Shown piece by piece: positions 18,150 through 27,669 of a stretch of 64,000 nucleotides of DNA; the first letter of the stretch is position 1, and each line of letters begins with the position of its first letter. Origin of the DNA: Schaalia dentiphila ATCC 17982 (GTDB lineage: Bacteria; Actinomycetota; Actinomycetes; Actinomycetales; Actinomycetaceae); contig NZ_DS264586.1 in the NCBI RefSeq assembly GCF_000154225.1, positions 1,518,527 through 1,582,526 of the forward strand, in the 5' to 3' direction. The notes under the pieces are model-generated. The model ran no database searches. It saw only the letters and a list, made by a program, of their open reading frames with translations, and was not told where the DNA came from. The position numbers and the translations under genes were made by a program.

Positions 18150-19373
18150 CTAAACGAGCGAACGGTACAGCTCGGCGGTCTTCACGCCGATCGCTTCCCA
18201 AGAGAAGTGATCGCGGGCGCGTACGAGGCCGGCCTCGCCCATACGACGGCCCAGCTCAGGATCGTCGAGGACACGCACCAGGCGATCAGCCATCGCTTCC
18301 TCAAAGGCGCGAGGATCGAGCGGGGTTCCCGTGCCATCCTGCTTCTGTTCGATTGGCACGAGGTAGCCGGTCTCTCCATCGACAATGACGTCGGGGATGC
18401 CGCCGGTCGCGGTGCCGACGACGGGCAGGCCGAGGGCCATCGCCTCGAGGTTGACGATGCCGAGGGGCTCGTACACCGACGGCGTGATGAAGACCTGCGC
18501 CGAGGACAGGATCGCCGCCACCTCGGGTTGAGGGAGCATCTCGGAGATAAGAACGACGCCGGAGCGGCGAGCGCGCAACTCGGCGACGAGGCCCTCGACT
18601 TCTGCGGCGATCTCGGGGGTGTCGGGAGCGCCGGCGCACAGCACAAGCTGAACGTCATCGGGCAGGAGCTGGGCGGCGCGCAGGAAGTACGGGAGGCCCT
18701 TCTGGCGCGTGATGCGGCCGACGAACACGACCGTGCGACGAGACGGGTCAATACCGTGCTCGGCGAGAACGCGGGCGCGCAGTTCCTCGCCCGCCTCACC
18801 CTCGGGGGCGTGCCACTTGTTCAGGTCGATGCCGTTGTGGATGACGTGCACGCGCTCAGGATCAACGCCGGGGTAGCAGCGCAGAATGTCGTCACGCATG
18901 CCGTTAGAGACGGCGACGATCGCGCTCGCAGCCTCGTAGGCGGTCTTCTCCACGTAGGAGGACAGGCGGTAGCCGCCGCCGAGCTGCTCAGCCTTCCACG
19001 GACGCAGCGGCTCAAGCGAGTGCGCTGAGATCACGTGCGGGATATCGCCGAGAAGCGACGCAACGTGTCCGGCAAAATTCGCGTACCAGGTGTGGGAGTG
19101 AACCAGGTCAGAACCTTCGCACGCGGCGGCGATCTCGAGGTCGACACCAAGCGTGCGCAGCGCGGCGTTCGCTCCGGCCAGCTGAGGCAAATCGGCATGT
19201 CCGGTCACGCCCGGGTCGGCTCCATCGGTACCCGGTTCGCGCGGACCGTCAAACGCCTGGACACGCAGGTCATCGACGAGGCCGCGCAGGACCTTGGCCA
19301 GTTCGAGCACATGGACACCGGCTCCTCCGTAGACGTGAGGCGGGTATTCACGGGTAAGGAGATCAACGCGCAT
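18150..19373 (-). CDS. glgA: Glycogen synthase, actinobacterial GT4 type
   Basis: 407-residue GT-B glycosyltransferase. The N-terminus MRVDLLTREYPPHVYGGAGVH, split at its conserved GGAGVH donor loop, is typical of the actinobacterial GlgA/GlgM group. The C-terminal domain has FVGRITRQKGLPYFLRAA and the donor-site motif VYEPLGIVNLEAMALGLPVV (E-x7-E). In mycobacteria the equivalent enzyme makes maltose-1-phosphate or extends glucan from ADP-glucose. The start is ATG 19373 with AAGGA upstream; a much longer in-frame ORF reaches 19751 but would overlap the divergent glgC. The glgA/glgC pair is divergent over 171 bp. Confidence 0.93.
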   Translation of the reverse strand: MRVDLLTREYPPHVYGGAGVHVLELAKVLRGLVDDLRVQAFDGPREPGTDGADPGVTGHADLPQLAGANAALRTLGVDLEIAAACEGSDLVHSHTWYANFAGHVASLLGDIPHVISAHSLEPLRPWKAEQLGGGYRLSSYVEKTAYEAASAIVAVSNGMRDDILRCYPGVDPERVHVIHNGIDLNKWHAPEGEAGEELRARVLAEHGIDPSRRTVVFVGRITRQKGLPYFLRAAQLLPDDVQLVLCAGAPDTPEIAAEVEGLVAELRARRSGVVLISEMLPQPEVAAILSSAQVFITPSVYEPLGIVNLEAMALGLPVVGTATGGIPDVIVDGETGYLVPIEQKQDGTGTPLDPRAFEEAMADRLVRVLDDPELGRRMGEAGLVRARDHFSWEAIGVKTAELYRSLV

Positions 19374-19544
19374 GGTGGGGTCCTTCCGACGGGAGCGACG
19401 TGTGAGACACATCGTATCCGATCTCACGTCACCGCTGGTCGAAAACGAGACAGTGTAGCAATCGATAGACATTTGTAATACAGTGTGACCACTCCCACGG
19501 ATCCGCGCCGATGCGGGTCCACTCGACCAACGAAGAGGTGCCAC
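19374..19544. promoter_or_regulatory. Divergent glgA/glgC control region
   Basis: 171 bp between the two glycogen-synthesis starts must hold both promoters. It is visibly richer in A/T than the genes around it. The stretch near 19468-19482 contains TAATAC as a possible -10 for glgC. Shared control would balance ADP-glucose supply and use. No clear operator palindrome was recognised. Confidence 0.4.
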
Positions 19545-20780
19545 ATGGCAAAGAACCACGTTCTGGCAATCGTTCTCGCGGGCGGTGAGGGTAAGCGACT
19601 GATGCCCCTGACGGATGACCGTGCAAAGCCGGCAGTTCCGTTCGGTGGTCACTTCCGTCTCATCGATTTCGCACTGTCGAACATCGTGAATTCCGGATAC
19701 CTCAAGATTGTTGTCTTGACGCAGTACAAGTCCCATTCGCTCGACCGCCACGTCACAAAGACCTGGTACACGTCTCCCCTACTCGGCAACTTCATTGCTC
19801 CTGTGCCGGCTCAGCAGCGTCGCGGCCCGCACTGGTACCTGGGTAGCGCGGACGCCATCTACCAGTCGCTGAACATCGTCGACGACGAGCAGCCGGAGTA
19901 CATCGTCATCATTGGTGCGGACAACATCTACCGCATGGACTTCTCGCAGATGGTCCAGCACCACATCGATTCGGGCCTGCCCGCCACGGTCGCCGGCATC
20001 CGTCAGCCGATCGAGCTGGCGTCGGCGCTCGGCGTCATCGACGGCGAGAACGGGGTCGTCAAGAACTTCCTCGAGAAGCCGAAGAACGCCGTGGGCCTGC
20101 CCGACGATCCGACCAATGTCCTCGCCTCCATGGGCAACTACGTGTTCACCACGAAGGATCTGGTCAACGCTCTGCGGGAGGATGCGGCCGACCCCGATTC
20201 GAAGCACGACATGGGTGGCAACATCATTCCGTGGTTCGTCGAGCGCGGCGAGTGCGGTGTGTACGACTTCCAGGATAACGACGTGCCGGGGTCGACCGAC
20301 CGCGACCGCGACTACTGGCGTGACGTCGGTACGCTGGACGCCTACTACGAGGCGAACATGGACCTGATCTCGGTGCACCCGGTGTTCAACCTGTACAACC
20401 GCGACTGGCCGACCATGACGATGATTGACGGCTCGCTGCCTCCGGCCAAGTTCGTGTACGGCGATGCGGATCGTCTGGGTCACGCGATCGACTCGTTCGT
20501 CTCCCCCGGTGTCATCGTCTCCGGCGGCGAGATCGTGCGCTCGGTCATTTCCCCGAACACCTACGTCCATTCGTGGGCGAAGATCGAGGATTCCGTTGTT
20601 ATGCACGGCTGTCGCATCGGTCGCTCGTCCCGTGTCGTGAAGACGATTCTGGATAAGAATGTCGTCGTTGAGGAAGGCGCCGTCGTCGGTGTCGATCTTG
20701 ACCACGATCGCGAGCGCGGCTTCACCGTCACGGAGTCCGGCATTACGGTCGTTCCCAAGGGCGCGGTCGTCCGCAAGTGA
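19545..20780 (+). CDS. glgC: Glucose-1-phosphate adenylyltransferase
   Basis: Makes ADP-glucose from glucose-1-phosphate and ATP, the committed step of bacterial glycogen synthesis. The 411 residues open with [30 protein letters not shown] split over the nucleotide-binding loop. They also carry [23 protein letters not shown], the catalytic region [10 protein letters not shown] and the C-terminal left-handed beta-helix ([26 protein letters not shown] region). The start is ATG 19545 with GAAGAGG upstream. serB follows with a 4-nt overlap. Confidence 0.97.
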   Translation: MAKNHVLAIVLAGGEGKRLMPLTDDRAKPAVPFGGHFRLIDFALSNIVNSGYLKIVVLTQYKSHSLDRHVTKTWYTSPLLGNFIAPVPAQQRRGPHWYLGSADAIYQSLNIVDDEQPEYIVIIGADNIYRMDFSQMVQHHIDSGLPATVAGIRQPIELASALGVIDGENGVVKNFLEKPKNAVGLPDDPTNVLASMGNYVFTTKDLVNALREDAADPDSKHDMGGNIIPWFVERGECGVYDFQDNDVPGSTDRDRDYWRDVGTLDAYYEANMDLISVHPVFNLYNRDWPTMTMIDGSLPPAKFVYGDADRLGHAIDSFVSPGVIVSGGEIVRSVISPNTYVHSWAKIEDSVVMHGCRIGRSSRVVKTILDKNVVVEEGAVVGVDLDHDRERGFTVTESGITVVPKGAVVRK

Positions 20781-21466
20781 GCATGACTCACCGTCTCGAC
20801 GAGCCGGGTGCTCCGCTGCTGTGTGCCAGCGGGGCACCCGGCCTCGTCGTCACCGACGTCGATTCGACACTGATTCGCCAGGAAGTCATTGAGGAGCTCG
20901 CCGAAGCTGCGGGCACGCGGGCGCGCGTCGCCGAGGTTACGTCTCGTGCGATGAATGGAGAGCTTGATTTCGCGGAGTCTTTGCGCGAGCGCGTTGCAAC
21001 CCTCGCGGGGGTCCCCGAATCCGTCTTCGGCGATGTTCTGTCCGCCATCACCCCCACAAAGGGTGCTCGCGAGCTGATCGACGCAGTCCACCGGGCCGGC
21101 GGAAAGTTCGGCATCGTCTCGGGCGGATTCGAGGAAGTGGTCGCTCCCCTGGCGGCCTCCCTCGGCATCGATTTCTACGCGGCGAACCGCCTCGAGGTCG
21201 CCGGCGGCGTGTTGACGGGCCGCGTGCTGGGGCGCATCGTGACCTCCCAGGTGAAGGTCGAGTGCTTGCGTTCGTGGGCCTCGTCCCTCGGTGTCCCCCT
21301 CGAGCGCACGGTTGCGATCGGCGACGGGGCGAACGATATCCCGATGATGCACGAGGCCGGGGTCGGTATCGCGTTCTGCGCGAAGCCCGCCGTGCGCGAG
21401 CAGGTGTCGGTCCAACTGAACACGCCGGATCTGTCTCTGGCGATCGCTCCCCTCGGCCTCGCCTAG
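20777..21466 (+). CDS. serB: Phosphoserine phosphatase SerB
   Basis: HAD-superfamily phosphatase of 229 residues that performs the last step of serine synthesis. Motif I is [13 protein letters not shown] (DxDST, the SerB form), motif II GIVSGGF and motif [18 protein letters not shown]. It lacks the N-terminal ACT domains of some mycobacterial SerB2 proteins, so feedback control is not indicated. The start is GTG 20777 overlapping the glgC stop; an in-frame ATG at 20783 is an alternative. It is convergent with the Nudix gene, whose stop lies 9 nt away. Confidence 0.93.
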   Translation: MSMTHRLDEPGAPLLCASGAPGLVVTDVDSTLIRQEVIEELAEAAGTRARVAEVTSRAMNGELDFAESLRERVATLAGVPESVFGDVLSAITPTKGARELIDAVHRAGGKFGIVSGGFEEVVAPLAASLGIDFYAANRLEVAGGVLTGRVLGRIVTSQVKVECLRSWASSLGVPLERTVAIGDGANDIPMMHEAGVGIAFCAKPAVREQVSVQLNTPDLSLAIAPLGLA

Positions 21467-21475
21467 TACGAAACG

Positions 21476-22003
21476 CTAGGGTTCGCGCGTGTCTGTCAGG
21501 CGGATCATGTGCCCATCCCACCCGTCGCGCCAGGCGCGCGCGTACTCGAGGATCTGCGTGGGGTAGATTTCTCCATCGATCTGGGCGGCGGCCTCGTCAA
21601 TATCCCACCAGGCCTGCGTGTCGATGACGGAGCGTTCCAGCTCGGTCCATCCATCCCGGCTCAGGGCGGTCGAGGGGGCCTGCGCGATAAAAAACCACTC
21701 GTCCTGGCGGGCGGTGACCGCCAGGAAGTCGAACTCGGCGGTCCGGTAGAGGACGGGACCGACCAGGTCGTCAGGGCTCAGCTCGATGCCGGTTTCTTCG
21801 AAGACCTCACGCACGGCTGCGCCGCGCGGGTCTTCCCCTTCTTCGATGCCGCCACCGATCGTGAACCACCAGAACCTCTCCGGTTGGTCTTCGTCGTGCC
21901 CCTTGGCCAACAGGACCCGTCCACTGTCGTCAAAGAGAAGGACGCGGGCGGCCTCCCGGTGGGGATAGCCGTCCGCGTCCAATGGCCAGTCGAGTGCGCT
22001 CAT
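21476..22003 (-). CDS. Nudix hydrolase
   Basis: 175 residues with a complete Nudix box, GGIEEGEDPRGAAVREVFEETGIEL (23-residue signature, split across the G-x5-E and REVxEE parts). Members cleave nucleoside diphosphates linked to another group, for example damaged nucleotides or nucleotide sugars; the substrate here is unknown. The start is ATG 22003, overlapping the stop of the upstream PrsW-type gene (ATGA), with GGAGG inside that gene's end. A Nudix gene next to pimA is also known in M. tuberculosis (Rv2609c), but here two PrsW genes intervene. Confidence 0.9.
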   Translation of the reverse strand: MSALDWPLDADGYPHREAARVLLFDDSGRVLLAKGHDEDQPERFWWFTIGGGIEEGEDPRGAAVREVFEETGIELSPDDLVGPVLYRTAEFDFLAVTARQDEWFFIAQAPSTALSRDGWTELERSVIDTQAWWDIDEAAAQIDGEIYPTQILEYARAWRDGWDGHMIRLTDTREP

Positions 22004-22848
22004 GCCTCCAGGGTAGACCGGTGGCGGCGCAGGCCCCACACGAGGAGGGCGACACTCACGACGAGAACGGGGATCTCGATCGCGCCGTAGGTCAGGTTCC
22101 ACGAGTCTTCGGGAGCCAGGAATCCAATGCCGTTAGCCTGGGCGTGCAGAGCGAGAGCTGCGACGAATCCGCCGGCCGCGGCGAGGAGGCCCACAAGCAC
22201 ATTCTGTGCGCGCAGCACCGCCCACGCCAGGGCGTAACCGAACACACCCGTGAAAATCGCGTGACCGTAGGCGCCGAGCAGCGCACGTGCCAGGAAGGAT
22301 TCCCACAGTCCGCTCATCCCGTCTTCGAGGGCACTCACGTAGTAGCCCACGTCCTCACCCCAGGCAAAACCGAGGCCAACGAGCGCGCCGAGCACGCCAC
22401 CCTGCGCGGGACGATCGAGCACCTTACGCGCAGCGAGGACCAGTGCCAGAACACCAATTCCCTTGCCTGTTTCTTCGACGAGGGGACCCGTGACGACGGA
22501 CGTCACGACATCGACCGCATCGTCGCTCAGGTTGCTCGCGGCTACGGCCGAGTCGATGACTGTGTTGCCGTATCCCGCAAAGATCAGCGCGCCACCGGTT
22601 CCCCAGCCGAACGCGGCCAACCAGGACAGCACTGTGGGCTTGAGGCGAGCGGCCCATGCGAGGAACACCAGGCCAACAACTGCGCTCAGGATCGAGGCGC
22701 CAACAGCAAGCCAGGCATCAGACGACGAGACCCCCTCAAGAGCTTCCGTCAATTCATAGATAGCCGCCCAAACGCTCAATGCAATGAGGATGAGCGAGCA
22801 CACGACGAGCGCCCACGAACGTGGGCGAATAGACACAGCATGAGTCAC
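22000..22848 (-). CDS. PrsW family intramembrane metalloprotease (first copy)
   Basis: 282 residues, nearly all hydrophobic, with about eight or nine predicted membrane segments. The three PrsW motifs are present: PLVEETGKG (EExxK-type), FAWGEDVGYY (ED pair) and YGHAIFTG (HAxxT), which together form the putative zinc or catalytic site. PrsW in Bacillus cleaves an anti-sigma factor; no anti-sigma gene is adjacent here, so the substrate is unknown. The start is GTG with AAAGGA upstream. It is followed by the Nudix gene with an ATGA overlap and preceded by a second PrsW gene 179 bp upstream. Confidence 0.85.
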   Translation of the reverse strand: MTHAVSIRPRSWALVVCSLILIALSVWAAIYELTEALEGVSSSDAWLAVGASILSAVVGLVFLAWAARLKPTVLSWLAAFGWGTGGALIFAGYGNTVIDSAVAASNLSDDAVDVVTSVVTGPLVEETGKGIGVLALVLAARKVLDRPAQGGVLGALVGLGFAWGEDVGYYVSALEDGMSGLWESFLARALLGAYGHAIFTGVFGYALAWAVLRAQNVLVGLLAAAGGFVAALALHAQANGIGFLAPEDSWNLTYGAIEIPVLVVSVALLVWGLRRHRSTLEA

Positions 22849-23027
22849 GTTATTTCCTTTCTGTCGTCCCCATCATGCCAGCTGTTCCTATGCGTCACCT
22901 ATGAGGGGGCGATGGAACAGCCGTGAGAATGCGCTCATGCAACAAACCCCGTAGCGGGAGCCGCTGAGCAACCTGATCTCGCCTCACTGCCTCGACTACG
23001 ACCTGTTTCCCTGTTCAATGCGACGCG

Positions 23028-24329
23028 TCAGGCGACCTGCGCACGACCTGCGACGGCGTTTGTGACGTCCTTTTGCTGCTCCGCGATAGAGGTCAGTCGC
23101 AGGAATTCACGACGCTTTCCAACGGCATCGGCTAGCATCTGACGATCGTTTTCAATGCGCGAGCGATCGGCGCCGTGGCGAGCCATGAGGCGCTGGTCGA
23201 GGCCGAGGGAGGCCAGGTCGGACAAGAAGGCTCGCATGGCACGCTTCGCATCCCGTCCGCCCTGGGCAGCCCACTTGAAGGCGGCTTTACGCGCGCGACG
23301 ATCGGTCGCCATCAACACTTCGCCGGGAAGGATCCATCCGGTGCGTACGTAGGGGACGAGGCCGTCGCGAATGTGGAGAGCCTCCCGTCGGGCAGCTCGA
23401 AGCAGGAGAATCGACCAGAGGACAAACCCGGGAATACCCACCACGAGGTACATCACGATGAACCCTGTTCCGGATGCGGGCAACGCGATGCTCCCGTTCC
23501 ATGCGAAGTGAATGAGCATGGCAGCAAACCAGAACAGGACAACGATGGCGGTCTTCGACCATCCGCGTCGGAACTTGATGAGGGCGAGCGCCAATCCGAT
23601 GCCCGTCATCGACGTGGCCATCACGTGCAGAAAGGGCCCTGCCAGGGCACGAAGAACGAACACCAACACGAGAGTCTTTGTTCCTTGGCCCTCGGTGCGC
23701 AGGAAGTACAAAATGTCTTCGAAGAAAAGGAATCCCGCCGCCGAGAATCCCGCGTACACGACACCATCGAGTACCGAGTTGATGCTGTTGCGCCGAACAA
23801 CGACGATGATGAGGACACCGATCCCCTTGAATGTCTCCTCCACGAGTGGCGCAATGAATGACATGGCAAGCGCCTCGGCGCGCCGCAGGTCTCCGATCGT
23901 GAAGGCAATGTCTGTGTGGAGCGCCGTGTTCGTAATCATCGACGTCAGGGTCGCCACACCCCCGCCCCACAGAAACATCGCGAGCTTCGTCGTCCACGGT
24001 TCTGGCTCCCAGCGATCGATCCGCTGGAGGAAGCCGACGACGATCACGAGGGCAACCAGGGACAGCAGCGTCGTCTTCACAAAGGCGGTCACGCTTGAAG
24101 ACTCGGGTGCCAAACCGTAGATGATGATGCCGATGGTCCCCAGCACGCCGATCGTCGTCATGACGACCTCGAACCAGGGGAAGGAGTGCGCGGCCTTGGG
24201 AGGCTGCCAGACGGGAGCGGCATCGTCGGGGGCCGGTGCCGAGACGCCATCAGTGGAGTCGATGGTGGCACTGCTGATCTTGCTGAGGCGATAGTCCTCG
24301 CCGGGCCCTCCCCAGTGGGTCGCGTGCAT
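23028..24329 (-). CDS. PrsW family intramembrane metalloprotease (second, larger copy)
   Basis: 433 residues: a soluble N-terminus (about 1-55), a membrane core (about 55-330) and a basic, helical cytoplasmic C-terminus of about 100 residues. The core motifs are PLVEETFKG, FLFFEDILYF and the HVMATSMTG block. The start at ATG 24329 has GAGG 8 nt upstream and follows the upstream stop by one base; the longer in-frame starts at 24362 and 24395 would overlap the previous gene. The extra C-terminal domain, absent from the neighbouring copy, may bind a partner. Its substrate is unknown. Confidence 0.85.
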   Translation of the reverse strand: MHATHWGGPGEDYRLSKISSATIDSTDGVSAPAPDDAAPVWQPPKAAHSFPWFEVVMTTIGVLGTIGIIIYGLAPESSSVTAFVKTTLLSLVALVIVVGFLQRIDRWEPEPWTTKLAMFLWGGGVATLTSMITNTALHTDIAFTIGDLRRAEALAMSFIAPLVEETFKGIGVLIIVVVRRNSINSVLDGVVYAGFSAAGFLFFEDILYFLRTEGQGTKTLVLVFVLRALAGPFLHVMATSMTGIGLALALIKFRRGWSKTAIVVLFWFAAMLIHFAWNGSIALPASGTGFIVMYLVVGIPGFVLWSILLLRAARREALHIRDGLVPYVRTGWILPGEVLMATDRRARKAAFKWAAQGGRDAKRAMRAFLSDLASLGLDQRLMARHGADRSRIENDRQMLADAVGKRREFLRLTSIAEQQKDVTNAVAGRAQVA

Positions 24330-24330
24330 G

Positions 24331-24945
24331 TCAGTAACCTCGTCCACCCGTTCGCGTGTCATCGTCAAAGTCAATGGGCTCGGGAATCGGAGCATGCCCG
24401 GCCAGTCGCAACAATTTTACCATTCGTGCGGAACGCAGGGCGCGAACTCCCGCGACATCCACGTTATGCACGTTGCGCGTGAGCTCGATGCGATAGCACG
24501 TCGCATCCAACGCTTCCAGGCGTGCGCTGGCCTGAGGATCCGATGCAATGCGCGCCCGTTCGTCGGGGATGAGAGTCTCACGGATTGCGCGAGACAAGGC
24601 GGACGCACGCTCCAAACGCGTCGCTACCTCGACACGATCGCCCTGGCGTTGCGCCGCAGTTCGGCGGTCGAGGCCATCGGTGGTGAGCTGGTCTCCCCCA
24701 TCCTGAATATAGGCGCGCGCAGCGTCGGCGAGGCCGGAGCTTTCCAGCCCAACGCTGCGGGTCAGCAGGTCTGCCTCGGAGGCCCGGCGCAGCAGGAGGC
24801 GCGAGAGAGAGTCTCGCGAAGCAAGGATGCGCTGATGGAGCCGATCCAGACGGCGCGCACGCGTGATCGCAAATCCTGCGACGACGCCGAGCGCGATAAC
24901 GGCGAATACGATAGCGACAAGCAGCCACGGGGACAGCGAGATCAT
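24331..24945 (-). CDS. Membrane-anchored LemA-like conserved protein
   Basis: 204 residues. A single N-terminal membrane helix (about 6-27) is followed by a basic hinge and a mostly helical soluble domain. The C-terminal stretch with RNVHNVDVAGVRALRS and LLRLAGHAPIPEPIDF resembles the end of LemA-like proteins, which occur beside pimA in other actinobacteria; this similarity is from memory and is not strong. The function is unknown. The start overlaps the pimA stop by 4 nt, and the stop lies one base before the PrsW start, so it belongs to the thrS-pgsA-pimA transcription unit. Confidence 0.65.
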   Translation of the reverse strand: MISLSPWLLVAIVFAVIALGVVAGFAITRARRLDRLHQRILASRDSLSRLLLRRASEADLLTRSVGLESSGLADAARAYIQDGGDQLTTDGLDRRTAAQRQGDRVEVATRLERASALSRAIRETLIPDERARIASDPQASARLEALDATCYRIELTRNVHNVDVAGVRALRSARMVKLLRLAGHAPIPEPIDFDDDTRTGGRGY

Positions 24946-26123
24946 GCGAGCTCCTCCCCTTCTTCTCCACGACCTCGGATCAGGTCACGTGCCCGGCGCG
25001 TTCCCGATTCGGCGGGACTGCCCATGTCAATCGCCAGCTTGTAGACCTCGAAGACCTTATCGGCAACAACCTCCCAGTCGTACTGCGCCGATGAGCGCGC
25101 TCCGGCAGCGGACAGCTCCTCGAGGCGGTCGCGGTCGGTCAGCAGGTCGATGAGCGTACGTGCGAGCGAGTCGCTGTTGCCCCTCTCGAAGAGCGCGCCA
25201 GCTCGCCCGTCCTCAAGCACCGCACGGAAGGCCGGGATATCCGAGGCAACGACAGCCGTATGGGCCGCCATCGCCTCGACGAGGACAATGCCGAATGACT
25301 CTCCGCCCGTCTGCGGAGCGACGTAGATGGTGGCGCCGGCGAGCAAGGATTCCTTCTCCTCATCACTGATTCCACCGAGGAAGGACACGGAATCGCCAAA
25401 ACGCTCGACGGCCTGGCGAATCTCCGGGGCATCTCCTCGGCCGGCAATCAGGAAACGCGCACCCGGGAAACGCTCAAGGACACCAGCAATGGCACCGGCG
25501 AAAATGCTCAGGCCCTTGCGGGGCTCATCGAGGCGTCCGAGGAACACGATGACCGGACGTTCGTCCGTCGCCACCCACTGTTCAAGGGGCTGCGCGGTGC
25601 GGAACGAGGCCGTTTCGACCCCGTTCGGAATGATGACGGCATCGCCGCCGTGGTGCTCGATCAGCGTTCGGCGCGCCTCCTCGGACACCGCGATGCGCAC
25701 TCCGATGCGTTCCATGTACAGGCGCATGGGCGCCGAGGCAATCGCGCGCGAGACCGACCGACCGAGGGCCGCGTGGAATGTCCCCACGAGGGGGGCAGTC
25801 GAAAGCATCGCAGCTGCCATCGACACCGAGGGAACGACAGGCTCGTGGACGTGCACGACGTCAAAATCGTTCACTGCCAGCCAACGGCGAGTACGCGCGA
25901 GCGCCTTCGGCTTCACGGAAATATTGGCCACCGATCCGTTGAAGGGGATCGACACGGACGAACCGGCGGACGTGATCCACTCGGGCAGGTCCTCCGAGGT
26001 CGACGGCGTCAGCACCTGAACGTCGTGTCCGCGGGACCGCAGCTTCAACGCGAGGTCGCGGATATGGAAGCCCACTCCCCCGGGCACGTCCCAGGAGTAG
26101 GGATTCACGATTCCGATCTTCAT
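24942..26123 (-). CDS. pimA: Phosphatidyl-myo-inositol mannosyltransferase PimA
   Basis: 393-residue GT4 enzyme that transfers the first mannose from GDP-mannose to phosphatidylinositol on the cytoplasmic membrane face. The N-terminus MKIGIVNPYSWDVPGGVGFH carries the GGV donor loop. VHVHEPVVPS, FLGRLDEPRKGLS and the C-terminal GGESFGIVLVEAMAA (E-x7-E motif) are family features. It is encoded directly after the acyltransferase (ATGA overlap) and pgsA, exactly as in the mycobacterial PIM cluster. This indicates that the organism makes phosphatidylinositol mannosides. Confidence 0.93.
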   Translation of the reverse strand: MKIGIVNPYSWDVPGGVGFHIRDLALKLRSRGHDVQVLTPSTSEDLPEWITSAGSSVSIPFNGSVANISVKPKALARTRRWLAVNDFDVVHVHEPVVPSVSMAAAMLSTAPLVGTFHAALGRSVSRAIASAPMRLYMERIGVRIAVSEEARRTLIEHHGGDAVIIPNGVETASFRTAQPLEQWVATDERPVIVFLGRLDEPRKGLSIFAGAIAGVLERFPGARFLIAGRGDAPEIRQAVERFGDSVSFLGGISDEEKESLLAGATIYVAPQTGGESFGIVLVEAMAAHTAVVASDIPAFRAVLEDGRAGALFERGNSDSLARTLIDLLTDRDRLEELSAAGARSSAQYDWEVVADKVFEVYKLAIDMGSPAESGTRRARDLIRGRGEEGEELA

Positions 26124-27046
26124 CGATTCTTCCTCTCGTGCTCGGCCCTCGCGCGCGCCAGGCGCTCGGGGTCAAGATCTTCCACATACACGCGCTGCAT
26201 CATGTGCCAGTCCTGCGCCTTGGTCGCCATCATGGCGGCAAATTCGTCCACCCACGCCTGTGTGAGAGCTTCGACGCGGTTGAGGTCGGGGTGCTCCTGG
26301 CCATCTGCATTGATCGGTCCGACGCAACGCACGCGTACATCGGCCCCAGTCGGAGTCTCGTTCTCGTAGGTGATGCAGGCAGCGAAAAGCGGACGCTCCA
26401 GCTTGGTCGCGAGCGCAGCGGGACCCGCGGCGACGAGTGCGCGCCGCGTCCCCAGGTCGACCTCAATGCCCGAACCCGAAATATCCCGGTCTGCAAGAAG
26501 CGGGACGATGACGCGACGGCCGCGCACGCGCTCGATGAGGGTGGAAAAGACAGACTCACCCTTCACGACGCCAATGATCTCCATGCCGAGGCCTTCGCGC
26601 AGCGACACGAAACGTTCAAACAGCGCGGGAGGCTCCACCTTCTCCGCGACAGTCACGATGCCCCGGCCGTGTGCACACACCCAGGCGCCGGCACGATCCC
26701 AGCTGCCGGAGTGTCCGAGAGCGAGGACGACCGGTCCATCTTCGCTGGCCGTGGCCAGGGCCTCGAAGCCCTCGAAGGAGACTCCCTTGAGCAACGGCTC
26801 GCCGCGACGCGATCCGAGCATCAACTGCTCAGCATAGTTGCGGATGTGCGACCGGACCGCGTCACGCACCTCGTGGGCGGATGGCTCGTTTCCAGTCAAA
26901 CGCGCCATGTTGGCGCGCAGCCGGTCGATCATGGCTCCCCCACGCCTGGCCGCAATCGATGCACCAGTGTCCGCCATGCGCATGACGAGGCGCAGCGGCA
27001 AGCGGGGGGCGATCGAAAAGGCGAGCGACAGGGGCGAAAAACTCAC
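26120..27046 (-). CDS. Phosphatidylinositol mannoside acyltransferase
   Basis: 308 residues, related to lipid A lauroyl acyltransferases (HtrB/LpxL fold). Visible features are an N-terminal membrane-associated helix region, the acyltransferase H-x4-D/E site in LALGHSGSWDRAGAW, and VVKGESVFSTLIERV with PLLADRDISGSGIEV. In mycobacteria the orthologue (Rv2611c) acylates the mannose that PimA adds. I set the start at GTG 27046, which overlaps the pgsA stop (GTGA); a longer frame begins at 27148 inside pgsA. Confidence 0.9.
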   Translation of the reverse strand: MSFSPLSLAFSIAPRLPLRLVMRMADTGASIAARRGGAMIDRLRANMARLTGNEPSAHEVRDAVRSHIRNYAEQLMLGSRRGEPLLKGVSFEGFEALATASEDGPVVLALGHSGSWDRAGAWVCAHGRGIVTVAEKVEPPALFERFVSLREGLGMEIIGVVKGESVFSTLIERVRGRRVIVPLLADRDISGSGIEVDLGTRRALVAAGPAALATKLERPLFAACITYENETPTGADVRVRCVGPINADGQEHPDLNRVEALTQAWVDEFAAMMATKAQDWHMMQRVYVEDLDPERLARARAEHERKNR

Positions 27047-27669
27047 GGCGTTCCCTCGTCGATGTTGTGGGCAGTGAACCAAATGCGCTGGCAGACGGTG
27101 ACGAAGGATGCAAACGCCACCCAGGTTAGGCCGGCCGCAAATACCCACTCGGGCAGACCAAGACTCATGAGGATCGCCGTACCCATGCCAATGATGAGCC
27201 GGTCGGTGCGCTCAGCGATGCCCAGCTTGGCGACGACGCCGACAGATTCCGCGCGGGCGCGCGCGTAGGGAACGGCGGCCGCACCAACGATCGAGCAGAT
27301 GCCGGAGATGATTGCCCATGTGCGCACGAACGAGTCGTCCATCTGGAAGACCGCGTAGGCGGTGAGGGAGCCAAAGACGGCTCCGTCGCCCAGACGGTCG
27401 AGCGTCGAATCGAGGAAAGCACCAAAACGCGTGCCGCCCGTCGTCATGCGCGCAAGCGTGCCATCCACGGAGTCGCCGAACATCACGACGGCCAGGACGA
27501 TGCCGCCCTGCCAAATCCATCCCTGAGGAATGCAAATGACCGCGATCGCGACCGTCGCAACAGTGCCCGCGACCGTCACCATATTCGGGGTGACGCCCAC
27601 GCGTGCGAGAACCCGAGCGAGAGGCGTAAAGATTGCCTTCGTGATGGAACGTCCGTGGTTTCCGAGCAT
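27043..27669 (-). CDS. pgsA: CDP-alcohol phosphatidyltransferase, probable phosphatidylinositol-phosphate synthase
   Basis: 208 residues with about six membrane helices. The CDP-alcohol phosphotransferase signature D-x2-DG-x2-AR-x8-G-x3-D-x3-D is complete (DSVDGTLARM followed by GAFLDSTLD). Its place between HIT and the PIM acyltransferase identifies it as the inositol-phosphate-using enzyme of the PIM pathway, as for PgsA1 (Rv2612c), rather than a glycerol-phosphate enzyme. Its ATG shares one base with the HIT stop (TAATG). Confidence 0.92.
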   Translation of the reverse strand: MLGNHGRSITKAIFTPLARVLARVGVTPNMVTVAGTVATVAIAVICIPQGWIWQGGIVLAVVMFGDSVDGTLARMTTGGTRFGAFLDSTLDRLGDGAVFGSLTAYAVFQMDDSFVRTWAIISGICSIVGAAAVPYARARAESVGVVAKLGIAERTDRLIIGMGTAILMSLGLPEWVFAAGLTWVAFASFVTVCQRIWFTAHNIDEGTP

